Of a DNA stretch of 64,000 nucleotides, positions 1 through 7,325 are shown in pieces (the stretch's first letter is position 1; each line of letters starts with the position of its first letter). The DNA comes from DATBGZ01 sp036557785 (GTDB lineage: Bacteria; Actinomycetota; Actinomycetes; Mycobacteriales; Micromonosporaceae), in NCBI GenBank assembly GCA_036557785.1, contig DATBGZ010000089.1, positions 1 through 64,000 of the forward strand, read 5' to 3'. The position numbers and the translations under genes were made by a program. The notes under the pieces are model-generated. The model was not told where the DNA came from and made no database searches. It saw only the letters and a list, made by a program, of their open reading frames with translations.

Positions 1-1073
1 TGGCCCGGCAGCTGCCCGGCGCGACCCTGGACCCGGGCGGGCTGGCCGAGCACCTGATCGAAGAGGTACGCGCGATCGCCCCGGTCGACCGGGTCGCGGT
101 GCTCTCCGGCAGCGGCGGCGGCCGGCTGGTGGTGCTGGCCCAGCACGCCGGTGGCGAGCGGGTGGACTGGGAAACGTCGCTGGACGCCGACTCCGCGATC
201 GCGGACGCCTGGGCGAGCCAGCAGCCGCAGGTGACCGCCCGGTCCCAGGTGCGCTCGGCCGGGCGGGGTGACGTGACCGCGCTGGTGGTGCCACTGGTCA
301 GCGGGATCCGCACGATCGGCCTGGTGACGATGGAGGCCGACCGGGCCGGCGCCTACCCGTCCGCGCTGGTCAGCAAGATCACGACGATCGCCGGAGCGGC
401 CGCGTTGCGGCTGGAGGCGGCGCTGCTCTTCGACGACGTACGCTCGCTCGCCACCAACGAGGAGCGCCAGCGACTGGCCCGGGAGATTCACGACGGGGTG
501 GCCCAGGAGCTGGTCATGGTCGGGTACGGCATCGACAATGCGCTCGCTACGCTGCCCGCTGGCGCGGCCGAGAGCGGCGCCGACCTGCGCGCGCTGCGCA
601 ACGAGGTCACCCGGGTCATCACCGAGCTCCGGCTGAGCCTGTTCGAGCTGCGCAGCGAGGTGGACCGGCAGGGCGGGCTCTCCGCGGCGATCGCCGAGTA
701 CGCCCGGACCGTCGCCTCCGCGGGTGGGCTGCGAGTGCACTTCTCGCTGGAGGAGTCGACCGCCCGGCTACCGGCGGCCGTCGAGGCCGAGCTGCTGCGC
801 ATCGCCCAGGAGGCGATCACCAACGCGCGCAAGCACGCCGGCGCCCAGAACCTCTGGGTCAGCTGCGAGGTCGACCCGCCGTACGCGCGGATCGAGGTTT
901 CCGACGACGGCGCCGGAATTGGCCAGGACCGTCCGGAAGGCCGGTTCGGCCTCGCCATCATGGCGGAGCGAGCCGAGCGCATCCGTGGCCAGCTCGAGAT
1001 CACGCCCCGGGCGGCGAACGGTACCTCGGTGGCGGTGGTCCTCGGTGCCCCGCCCCGACGCGGTACTTTGTGA
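1..1073 (+). CDS. Sensor histidine kinase, NarL/DesK type (5' end outside window)
   Basis: The frame is open from the left edge, so the N-terminus is missing. The visible part begins with a region that looks like the end of a GAF-type sensor domain. A HisKA_3 dimerisation segment follows (EERQRLAREIHDGVAQ); its phosphoacceptor His codon is at 489-491. The end is a HATPase_c domain with the N-box (RIAQEAITNARKHAG) and the loop SDDGAGIG. This class autophosphorylates on His and passes phosphate to a LuxR-type regulator, here the gene at 1248. The last codons and the TGA lie inside the first copy of a 17-bp repeat, so the repeat array may have replaced the original 3' end. No transmembrane segment is visible in the part present. 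The signal sensed is unknown. Confidence 0.9.
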   Translation, partial: ARQLPGATLDPGGLAEHLIEEVRAIAPVDRVAVLSGSGGGRLVVLAQHAGGERVDWETSLDADSAIADAWASQQPQVTARSQVRSAGRGDVTALVVPLVSGIRTIGLVTMEADRAGAYPSALVSKITTIAGAAALRLEAALLFDDVRSLATNEERQRLAREIHDGVAQELVMVGYGIDNALATLPAGAAESGADLRALRNEVTRVITELRLSLFELRSEVDRQGGLSAAIAEYARTVASAGGLRVHFSLEESTARLPAAVEAELLRIAQEAITNARKHAGAQNLWVSCEVDPPYARIEVSDDGAGIGQDRPEGRFGLAIMAERAERIRGQLEITPRAANGTSVAVVLGAPPRRGTL

Positions 1074-1165
1074 GCGCTCGCGCCGCGCTGGCGGCTTTGT
1101 GAGCGCTCGCGCCACCCTGCACTTTGTGAGCACTCGCGAGAGCGCGTAGTTTGTGAGCACTCACG
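1066..1165. repeat. Array of four 17-bp operator-like repeats
   Basis: Four copies of ctttgtgagcgctcgcg or close variants start at 1066, 1095, 1122 and 1149, giving periods of 29, 27 and 27 bp. Copies 1 and 2 are identical, copy 3 has gcactcgcg and copy 4 has gtttgtgagcactcacg. Each carries a GAGC(G/A)CTC core and resembles the symmetric lac-type operator TTGTGAGCGCTCACAA recognised by LacI/GalR proteins. The array fills the gap between the kinase and response-regulator genes and overlaps the kinase stop codon. An operator role is inference; a dispersed intergenic repeat family is the alternative. Confidence 0.75.
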
Positions 1166-1247
1166 ACATAGCGACGCCAGACGGGACCGACGTGGCTCAC
1201 CGGACCGCGACTGAACGACGCTCCAGATCCAGGGGAGTTCATCGCAG

Positions 1248-1922
1248 ATGACGACCGCCACCACACCGACGCCCGGCACCCGCACCAAGGTGCTTCTCGT
1301 CGACGACCACGACCTGATCCGCAAGGGCCTGCGCCACGCGTTCGAACGGGACCGCAACTTCGAAGTGGTGGGCGAGGCCGGTACCGCCGCCGAGGCCATC
1401 CGCCAGGCCGGGGCGCTACAGCCGGATGTCGTGATCATGGATCTCCGCCTGCCTGACGGCAGTGGGTTGGAGGCGACCCGCGCGCTGCGCAAGTCCAGCG
1501 CCACGGTCGGGATCGTGGTGCTGACCATGTACGCCGGCGACGACCAGCTCTTCGGGGCGCTGGAGGCGGGCGCATCGGCGTTCGTTCCCAAGACGGCGCC
1601 GGCCGACGAAGTGGTCGCGGCCGCCCGGCACGCGGCCTCGGCGCCGTCAGCCTTCACCGCCGCCGACCTCGCCGAGGCGATGAAGCGGCGCCTGGCACCG
1701 GCCGGCCCGCAGCTCTCGCCCCGGGAGAGCCAGGTGTTGCGCCTGCTCGCCGAGGGCATGAGCGTGGCCGGCATCGCCAAGCAGCTCTTCGTGTCCGAAT
1801 CCACGGCAAAGACACATATTTCGAAGCTTTATGAGAAGCTCGGCTCCGCCAACCGGGCCCAGGCCCTCATGACCGCGTTGAAGCTGGGTCTGCTCGAGGC
1901 CCCGGACACGCCGAAGTTCTGA
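1248..1922 (+). CDS. NarL/FixJ-family response regulator
   Basis: The protein has 224 residues in the classic order: receiver (about 14-130) and LuxR-type helix-turn-helix (about 157-212). Receiver residues are complete: acidic pair D19-D20, phosphoacceptor D65 (VIMDLRLPDGSG), T93 and K115. The HTH reads LSPRESQVLRLLAEGMS followed by VSESTAKTHISKLYEKLG. Phosphorylation by the upstream kinase should promote dimerisation and DNA binding. The ATG is preceded by ccaggggagttcatcgcag, a reasonable ribosome site. The repeat array at 1066-1165 lies just upstream and may affect its transcription. The HIT gene follows after 4 bp and is probably co-transcribed. The regulon is unknown. Confidence 0.93.
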   Translation: MTTATTPTPGTRTKVLLVDDHDLIRKGLRHAFERDRNFEVVGEAGTAAEAIRQAGALQPDVVIMDLRLPDGSGLEATRALRKSSATVGIVVLTMYAGDDQLFGALEAGASAFVPKTAPADEVVAAARHAASAPSAFTAADLAEAMKRRLAPAGPQLSPRESQVLRLLAEGMSVAGIAKQLFVSESTAKTHISKLYEKLGSANRAQALMTALKLGLLEAPDTPKF

Positions 1923-1926
1923 CCTG

Positions 1927-2448
1927 ATGGGACGTCACTCCACGGACGGGCTCGACTCGTTCGATACTGACTGGCGCGCCGACCATCTCGGTGCCGCCCG
2001 GCGCGGCGAGCACCCGCTGATGCTCGCCGCCATGCGCTCGGGCTGGGCGGTGATGGGCGACACGCAGTTCCTTCCCGGCTACACCCTGCTGCTGTCCAAT
2101 GTGGATGGCGCGATCCACCTCACCGACCTGACCCGGGCGCAGCGGGCGCAGTTCCTGCTCGACCTGGGGGTGTTGGGCGAAGCGGCGATGACTGTCCTTA
2201 ACGGACTGGATCCCTCGCTGCGCCGCCTCAACTACGAGGTGCTCGGCAACCGGGACCGGTACCTGCACGCCCACGTCTTTCCCCGCTACGGCTGGGAGGA
2301 CGAGGAGCTGCTCTCCGGGCCCGTGTGGCACTACCCCGCGGACCGGTGGACCTCGCCGCGCGACGCCTACAACGACGAGCACGAGCCCCTGCGCGAGGCG
2401 ATCGCCAAGGAGTTGCAGCGCGTCATGGCCGAGACCTACGGCCCGTGA
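1927..2448 (+). CDS. HIT-family (diadenosine polyphosphate hydrolase-like) protein
   Basis: A 173-residue cytosolic protein with a HIT-like core. The signature region near residues 115-125 reads RYLHAHVFPRY. A canonical HIT triad is H-x-H-x-H; here the first His is Tyr, while the middle His (the nucleophile in characterised members) and the last are kept. Earlier conserved segments include FLPGYTLLLSN and LTRAQRAQFLLDL, as in actinobacterial Ap4A-hydrolase-like proteins. Such enzymes split dinucleoside polyphosphates or nucleotidyl conjugates. It starts 4 bp after the response regulator, so it is likely in that operon. Substrate and catalytic competence are uncertain because of the Tyr substitution. 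Confidence 0.75.
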   Translation: MGRHSTDGLDSFDTDWRADHLGAARRGEHPLMLAAMRSGWAVMGDTQFLPGYTLLLSNVDGAIHLTDLTRAQRAQFLLDLGVLGEAAMTVLNGLDPSLRRLNYEVLGNRDRYLHAHVFPRYGWEDEELLSGPVWHYPADRWTSPRDAYNDEHEPLREAIAKELQRVMAETYGP

Positions 2449-2475
2449 CGGAGCCCGAGGGCCGGCAGGGCGGGG

Positions 2476-2895
2476 TCAGAGAGTTCCCGGCGGCACAACC
2501 CATTCGGTCGGTTGGCCCGTCACGGCACTGATGCGGTCGAAGTCCCCGTCGTAGTGCAGGACACTAGCGCCGTGCGCCTCGGCGGTGGCCGCGATGATCA
2601 GATCAGGCAATGGGAAGTTGCGATGCTGGCTGGTGCGAGCGAGCAGGCGATGCACCTCGAGGGCACGGTTCAGGGCGGCGGTCGTCACATCCATCCACCG
2701 GTGGCCGTGCATCACGCCCCAGAGGGCCTCGTGGCCACGGGGGTCGGGCGCGTTGTTGAGGAACTCCAGGGTTGTCATCTGGCACGCAGCGAGGCGGCCC
2801 TCGCCCAGAAGCCGTTCGAAGCGTTTCCGCACCTGCGTGTGCCGGCCCTGGAGCACATAGATCGATGTATCGGCGAGGTAGACGGTACCGGCCAT
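2476..2895 (-). CDS. vapC: VapC-type PIN-domain toxin
   Basis: A 139-residue PIN-domain protein. The acidic metal-binding set is visible: D9 (YLADTS), E44 (TTLEF), D98 (PLPDLIIAATA) and the YDGDFD cluster at 115-120. PIN toxins are Mg-dependent ribonucleases that cleave tRNA or rRNA and are held inactive by the partner antitoxin. The ATG overlaps the stop of the upstream antitoxin gene by one base (TGATG), so translation is probably coupled. A much longer reading frame continues upstream, but that part is the antitoxin read in another frame. The pair is likely transcribed from the site just upstream of the antitoxin start. Confidence 0.9.
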   Translation of the reverse strand: MAGTVYLADTSIYVLQGRHTQVRKRFERLLGEGRLAACQMTTLEFLNNAPDPRGHEALWGVMHGHRWMDVTTAALNRALEVHRLLARTSQHRNFPLPDLIIAATAEAHGASVLHYDGDFDRISAVTGQPTEWVVPPGTL

Positions 2896-3155
2896 CACGC
2901 CACGTCGGCACTCGTCGGACGGGCGTCTTCGGCGAGGCTCGACAGGTCTCTGCCGCCGCGGTAGCGCCACGCGTGCTCCGAGCCTTCGAAGTCCATCTCG
3001 ACGCTGTCGAGCACGGTGATGAGGTCCGCGGCGCGCCGCCGCAGTGCGAAGGCGTGCAGGGCCGCGTTGATCGTCGCCACCTTCGTGTCGGTGCCGAGAA
3101 CCGCCTGTGCGTCGCGCAGCCACTCGTCGTTGACGTCCACCGTGATGCGTCCCAT
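2895..3155 (-). CDS. vapB: VapB-type antitoxin
   Basis: An 86-residue protein starting GRITVDVNDEWLRDAQAVLG, followed by TKVATINAALHAFALRR. This matches the ribbon-helix-helix DNA-binding start of VapB antitoxins; the acidic C-terminal tail would bind and block the PIN toxin encoded directly downstream. The ATG at 3155 is chosen because the homology begins there and a TATGTT box lies seven bases upstream. An in-frame upstream ATG would add only a few residues. RHH antitoxins usually repress their own operon; no clear operator palindrome was recognised. Confidence 0.87.
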   Translation of the reverse strand: MGRITVDVNDEWLRDAQAVLGTDTKVATINAALHAFALRRRAADLITVLDSVEMDFEGSEHAWRYRGGRDLSSLAEDARPTSADVA

Positions 3156-3162
3156 GACGATC

Positions 3163-3168
3163 AACATA
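3163..3168 (-). promoter_or_regulatory. Candidate -10 box (TATGTT) for leaderless vapB
   Basis: On the minus strand TATGTT is followed by seven bases and the vapB ATG. That spacing puts the transcription start at or next to the start codon. No TTGAC-like -35 and no Shine-Dalgarno sequence are evident. Confidence 0.5.
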
Positions 3169-3247
3169 CACCAGTGCAAGCCGGGAGCAGGCACCACGTT
3201 TCCGCTCAGCCACACACCAACGTCATCGCAGGTGACGCACCGCCGGT

Positions 3248-4372
3248 TCAGCCGGCGAGCAGGGTGGTGAGGCGGGCGGCCTGCTTCTCCCACTGCCACT
3301 CCGCCTCGACCCACACCCGTCCGGCCTCACCCATCCGGGCCGCGAGTCCGGCGTCGGCGAGCACCTCGCTGAGCCGCTCGACCAGGGCGCCGCGGTCCTC
3401 GCCGGAGACAATGAACCCGGTCTCACCCTCGACCACCGCCTCCGGCGCCCCGCCCGAGTCGCCGCCGACGACGGGCAGTCCGGTCGCCGACGCCTCGAGG
3501 TAGACGATGCCGAGCCCCTCGACGTCCAGCCCGCCCCGACGGGTACGGCATGGCATCGCGAAGACGTTCCCGGCGGCGTAATGGGCGGGCAGATCGGGCC
3601 ACGGCACGGAGCCGGTGAAGACCACATGCTCGGCGACCCCCTCGTCCCGGGCCAGGGCCTGCAGCGTGGTCCGGTACGGCCCGCCGCCGACGAGCAGCAG
3701 CGCCGCGTCGGGGACCCGGCGTCGCACCGCAGAGAGGGCACGGATCAGGCTGTCCTGCCCCTTGCGGGGCACCAGACGGGAGACGCAGACGATCACCGGC
3801 CGGCCGCGCAGGCCGTACCGACGCAGCACGGCCGTGCCATCGACCGTCGGGTGGAACGCGTGCGTGTCGACCCCAGGGGCCAGGTGCTCCAATGTGGTCA
3901 GATCGCCGAGCGCGCGGGAGAGCCGGGAGCGCGTGTACTCGCCCAGGTAGGTGACGACGTCGACCCGGCGGGCGATGCGCCGCAGCATCGCCCGCGCACC
4001 GGGCAGGGCCGCCCACCCGGTCTCGTGGCCGTGGGTCAACGCGACCGCCCGCCGCACGCCCGCGCGCTCGCGTAACCCACCGGCGAGCAGTCCCAGCGGC
4101 GCCGCAGCGCCGAACATCACCCGGTCACAGTCGTAGTCGCGAGCGATCTCGGCCGCACGGCGTGCCACGGTCGGTGTCGGCAGCAGCATCGACGTGTCCT
4201 CGCGCACTACCGGGAACGGTTGCTCGGCATCGAACTTCTCCCACCCGTGCCACCGTGAGGCGTAGACGACGAGCGAGCCACGCGGCTGGCGTACGGCGAG
4301 GTTGTGCACGAACTGTTGGATGCCACCGGGTCGGGGCGGGAAGTCGTTCGTGACGAGCAGGGTGCGGCTCAT
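3248..4372 (-). CDS. pimB: GT4 glycosyltransferase, PimB-like phosphatidylinositol-monomannoside mannosyltransferase
   Basis: A 374-residue GT-B fold protein. The N-terminal MSRTLLVTNDFPPRPGGIQ is the typical acceptor-side start of PimB-type enzymes. The donor half has VSRLVPRKGQD and the GT4 nucleotide-sugar site GLDVEGLGIVYLEA with its conserved glutamates. PimB adds the second mannose from GDP-mannose to phosphatidyl-inositol monomannoside on the cytoplasmic face of the membrane. Its place near trpD, qcrCAB-ctaE and ctaC matches the Rv2188c neighbourhood of M. tuberculosis and supports the name. The ATG overlaps the stop of the M48 protease gene (ATGA), so the two are translationally coupled. 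Another GDP-mannose-using GT4 enzyme is possible. Confidence 0.82.
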   Translation of the reverse strand: MSRTLLVTNDFPPRPGGIQQFVHNLAVRQPRGSLVVYASRWHGWEKFDAEQPFPVVREDTSMLLPTPTVARRAAEIARDYDCDRVMFGAAAPLGLLAGGLRERAGVRRAVALTHGHETGWAALPGARAMLRRIARRVDVVTYLGEYTRSRLSRALGDLTTLEHLAPGVDTHAFHPTVDGTAVLRRYGLRGRPVIVCVSRLVPRKGQDSLIRALSAVRRRVPDAALLLVGGGPYRTTLQALARDEGVAEHVVFTGSVPWPDLPAHYAAGNVFAMPCRTRRGGLDVEGLGIVYLEASATGLPVVGGDSGGAPEAVVEGETGFIVSGEDRGALVERLSEVLADAGLAARMGEAGRVWVEAEWQWEKQAARLTTLLAG

Positions 4373-5625
4373 CGCTCGCCCCGCGCGTACGCCCGCGCCT
4401 CCGCCATCCGCTCCACAATGGAGGGATGGCTCGCGAAGATCAGGTAGTGCCAACGCGGCGGGTCGACATCGGCGAGGTTCGTGGTCGCCAGACGCTGCTC
4501 CATCTGCTCCACCGTGGCGGGGTCCTGGGTCAACTCCAGGGCATGGGCGTCGGCACGCGCCTCGATCCGTCGGGTGAGCAGGTTCTGCAGCGGCAGCGAC
4601 ACCAGCCCCGCGATCGTGGCGATCGCCACCACCAGCGCGAGGGCTCTGGGCTCCACAATGGACGAGACGTGGGCCCGCCGCAGCAGGCCGGCCCACGAGC
4701 CCAGCAGGTAGAGCGCGCAGACGGCCGCCGCGGCGCCGAAAGCGCCGATGAGCGTCCCGGTGAGGACGTCGTTGCGCTTGGCGTGACCGAGCTCGTGCGC
4801 CACGACCGCCTCCACCTGCTCCGGCGGCGCCTCGCGCAGCAGGGTGTCGTAGACGACGATGCGCCGGGTCGGCCCGAGGCCCGAGACGTAGGCGTTCAAC
4901 GCCGTCGTTCGGCGCGACGCGTCGGCGACGAGCACGTCCCGTACGGGCACACCATCCCGGTCCGCCATCGCGATCAGGCTCGTGCGCAGCTCGCCGTCGG
5001 GCATCGGGGTGAATTTGTTGAAGATCGGCTCGACGAGCACGGGGAAGACGAAGCTGAACAGCACCATGAGCCCGCCCGCCCCGGCCGCGCCCGCCGCCCA
5101 CCACCAGCGCGGCCACAGTCGCGTCAGGCCGTAGAAGCCGAGCAGGGTCACCGCCCCGACCACGGCCGCCACGGCATAGCCCTTGAGGAGGTCGACCGTC
5201 CAGCCGGTCCACGTCTGGGTCGACAGGCCGTAACGGCGCATGATCGCTTCTCGCCAGGCCGCGACGGGCAGCGTGGCGAGTTCGCCGATCGCCACCAGCA
5301 CAAGGCCGCCCACGAGTACCTGCGCCACCCACCCGCCGCCGAACGCCCTCCCTACCGTCTCGATCAGGCGGGCGCCCACCGGGGTGAGTCCCAGACCCAG
5401 CGCCACGACGAGCCCGATGCCGAGCGTCACGTACATCGTCAGCCGTACGGCCGCGGAGAACTGCCTTCCGCGCGCGACCGCGTCCGTGGGCAGGCTGTGC
5501 AGCGCCTCGAGCTGATCGGACCGTGGTGCGGGCGGCATCGACCACGGCACCCGCAGCGCCGCGACCACCCCGACGACCACGACCAGAGCTACCAGCGACG
5601 CGACCGCCCAGCCCCGGGGACCCAT
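4369..5625 (-). CDS. M48 (Ste24/HtpX-type) membrane metalloprotease
   Basis: A 418-residue integral membrane protease. Several hydrophobic helices lie at about 7-25, 60-82, 101-125, 148-170 and 177-198. The zinc motif HELGH is at 277-281, and a downstream ARADAHALELT segment supplies the third ligand and the EARAD motif of the CAAX-protease-like family. These enzymes cleave membrane or prenylated proteins inside a membrane chamber. The ATG at 5625 gives the protein its expected hydrophobic start; the longer open frame upstream is out-of-frame coding for the NYN gene. It is the first gene of a two-gene operon with the PimB-like gene. The link between the two is unclear. Confidence 0.87.
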   Translation of the reverse strand: MGPRGWAVASLVALVVVVGVVAALRVPWSMPPAPRSDQLEALHSLPTDAVARGRQFSAAVRLTMYVTLGIGLVVALGLGLTPVGARLIETVGRAFGGGWVAQVLVGGLVLVAIGELATLPVAAWREAIMRRYGLSTQTWTGWTVDLLKGYAVAAVVGAVTLLGFYGLTRLWPRWWWAAGAAGAGGLMVLFSFVFPVLVEPIFNKFTPMPDGELRTSLIAMADRDGVPVRDVLVADASRRTTALNAYVSGLGPTRRIVVYDTLLREAPPEQVEAVVAHELGHAKRNDVLTGTLIGAFGAAAAVCALYLLGSWAGLLRRAHVSSIVEPRALALVVAIATIAGLVSLPLQNLLTRRIEARADAHALELTQDPATVEQMEQRLATTNLADVDPPRWHYLIFASHPSIVERMAEARAYARGER

Positions 5626-5725
5626 GCCCGGAACCCTATCCGGTCCCTGATCACCCGCCGTGCCGGAAAGGGACGGTGCTCGCGGGGTTGGCTCAGCGCG
5701 GAACGGTTGCGATCCACGCGTGCGA

Positions 5726-7108
5726 TCACGCGCGGGCGATGCGGCGCAACAGGGTGTCGGAGGAGAGCGGGTGGGCTCCGTGGCGGCGCACGCCGTCGGC
5801 CACCTCCCGGTCCGAGGAGACGACCACGACCGGCCGGCCCGGCGGCTCCGCCCGGACCAGGGCCCGGATGAGCTCGTCCGCGGTCTGGCCCTTGCGGCTG
5901 AACAGGACGCGCAGCCCACGCGGGATGCCTGGCACGGCGTTGAGCTTCTCGGCTCCGTCGAAGACGACGGTCGTCTCGGCCCCGGTCTGTGCCGCGATAG
6001 CGGCCAGCGCGGCGATGAGCCGGCCCCGCTGCTGCTCGAGCGAGAGGTCCCCGAAGCCGCGTTTCGTGACGTTGTAGCCGTCCACGATCAGGTGCGCCCG
6101 GGGCAGGGCGAGGAGCTGGTCGAGCCGGGCGGGGTCGTCGGCGTCCAGGGCCCGGGCCTCGGCACGGCCGGGCTGACCGGGGCGTTGGGCGAGCGCGTCG
6201 GCCACGTGGTCGGCCGGCAGCGTGGTGGCGGGCTCGAGGGCCAGCTCCCGGCGCAGCCCGACGGCGGCCTGGCCGATCGTCTCCAGCAGCAGCCACAACC
6301 GGGCGTCGTCGACCGCCCGGGCCTCCTTGGCGAGGGCGCGCGACCCGCTGGCGGTGAGCTCCGCCTCGATGAGCCGCGCCCGCACCCGACGCAGCTCGGC
6401 CTCCGCCTCGGCGGCCGCCCGCGTCGCCCGGCCACGCTCCGTCGCGAGCAGCTCGGTCGCCTTCCGCTTCGCGGCCTCGGCCTCCCGGAGCGCGCGGGTC
6501 AACGTCCGCACCTGATCGCGCAGGCCATCGGCCTCGGACCGCAGCCGGGACAGCTCGTCGCGCAGCTTCTCCGCCTCGACGCGGGCGACGGCCCGTTCGT
6601 GCTCGGCCCGGATCACCTGGTGCTCGGCCGCCCGGAGCTGTTCGATCACCGCGGCGCTGTCCGCGTCCGCACGCAGCGTCTCGGTGATCTCGGCGAGCGT
6701 GCCACGCCACCCGTCGGGTCGGACGAGGTAGGCCAGTGCCGCGACCTCGACCGGGTCCGCCGCGCCCGGCGGGGTGCCGTCACGGACCGCCGCGCCGAGT
6801 TCTCCGGCGCCGTCGATCACCCGCTGCGCCGCCCGCTGCCGGAACGCGAGATCGGCCCGGAGCTGGGCCGCGATCGCCGGCCCACCCATGCGGGCCCGAC
6901 GGGCCGGCGCGAACTGGGCCACCTTGCGCAGCGATGCGGGAATCTCGTCGGGCGCCATGCCGCCGAGGGCGGCGGCGACAAGCGCGATCACCCGGGCCCG
7001 GACCGGCTCGGGCAGGGTGGGCTCGCCCTGGTCATCGGCTGAGCCAGCGCCCCCGTCCAGGACAGAGGACAGGGTCGCGGTCTGCTCGACCTCATCCTCC
7101 TCCGGCAC
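5726..7108 (-). CDS. Coiled-coil protein with C-terminal NYN (YacP-like) RNase domain
   Basis: A 460-residue protein in three parts. Residues about 30-150 form a helical region (VRARVIALVAAALGGMAPDE...). Residues about 150-260 are a strongly heptad-like coiled coil rich in Glu, Arg and Ala. Residues about 335-457 form a NYN/PIN-fold domain with LIVDGYNVTKRG at its start and VVVVSSDREVADGVRRHGA near its end. The family's B. subtilis relative Rae1 (YacP) cleaves mRNA on the ribosome; the actinobacterial long form with a coiled coil is mostly uncharacterised. GTG is the start. It is divergent from the RSH gene across about 217 bp of comparatively AT-rich DNA. Nuclease activity is inferred from the fold only. 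Confidence 0.82.
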   Translation of the reverse strand: MPEEDEVEQTATLSSVLDGGAGSADDQGEPTLPEPVRARVIALVAAALGGMAPDEIPASLRKVAQFAPARRARMGGPAIAAQLRADLAFRQRAAQRVIDGAGELGAAVRDGTPPGAADPVEVAALAYLVRPDGWRGTLAEITETLRADADSAAVIEQLRAAEHQVIRAEHERAVARVEAEKLRDELSRLRSEADGLRDQVRTLTRALREAEAAKRKATELLATERGRATRAAAEAEAELRRVRARLIEAELTASGSRALAKEARAVDDARLWLLLETIGQAAVGLRRELALEPATTLPADHVADALAQRPGQPGRAEARALDADDPARLDQLLALPRAHLIVDGYNVTKRGFGDLSLEQQRGRLIAALAAIAAQTGAETTVVFDGAEKLNAVPGIPRGLRVLFSRKGQTADELIRALVRAEPPGRPVVVVSSDREVADGVRRHGAHPLSSDTLLRRIARA

Positions 7109-7325
7109 GCGTCCAGTGTGTCACCGATGCCACGGCCGGCGCGCCACCATACCGGGCGACCTCGAATGGACGTCCGTGGCGGAGATATCCGATATGACCC
7201 AACAAGATACGGGTGGGGCGGACGAGAAAATAGTCCGATCGTACGAGGTTTCTGTCCAATCGGATCATGCGAATGTCAGTAAGCTTGGAGTTTCCGACAC
7301 CCCTCACGGACGCCGGAGGTGGCTC

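Noticed and set aside
1066..1165. Possible minimal CRISPR array
   Set aside because: The repeats are 17 bp with only 10-12-bp gaps that are partly similar to each other, and no cas gene is present.
488..1804. Long antisense open frame across the kinase and response-regulator genes
   Set aside because: It is the high-GC shadow of two clear genes on the other strand, with no protein similarity and biased Ser/Arg/Ala composition.
4426..5871. 481-codon plus-strand frame opposite the M48 protease gene
   Set aside because: Composition is Arg/Gly/Asp-rich and repetitive, there is no ribosome site and the protease on the other strand has intact catalytic motifs.
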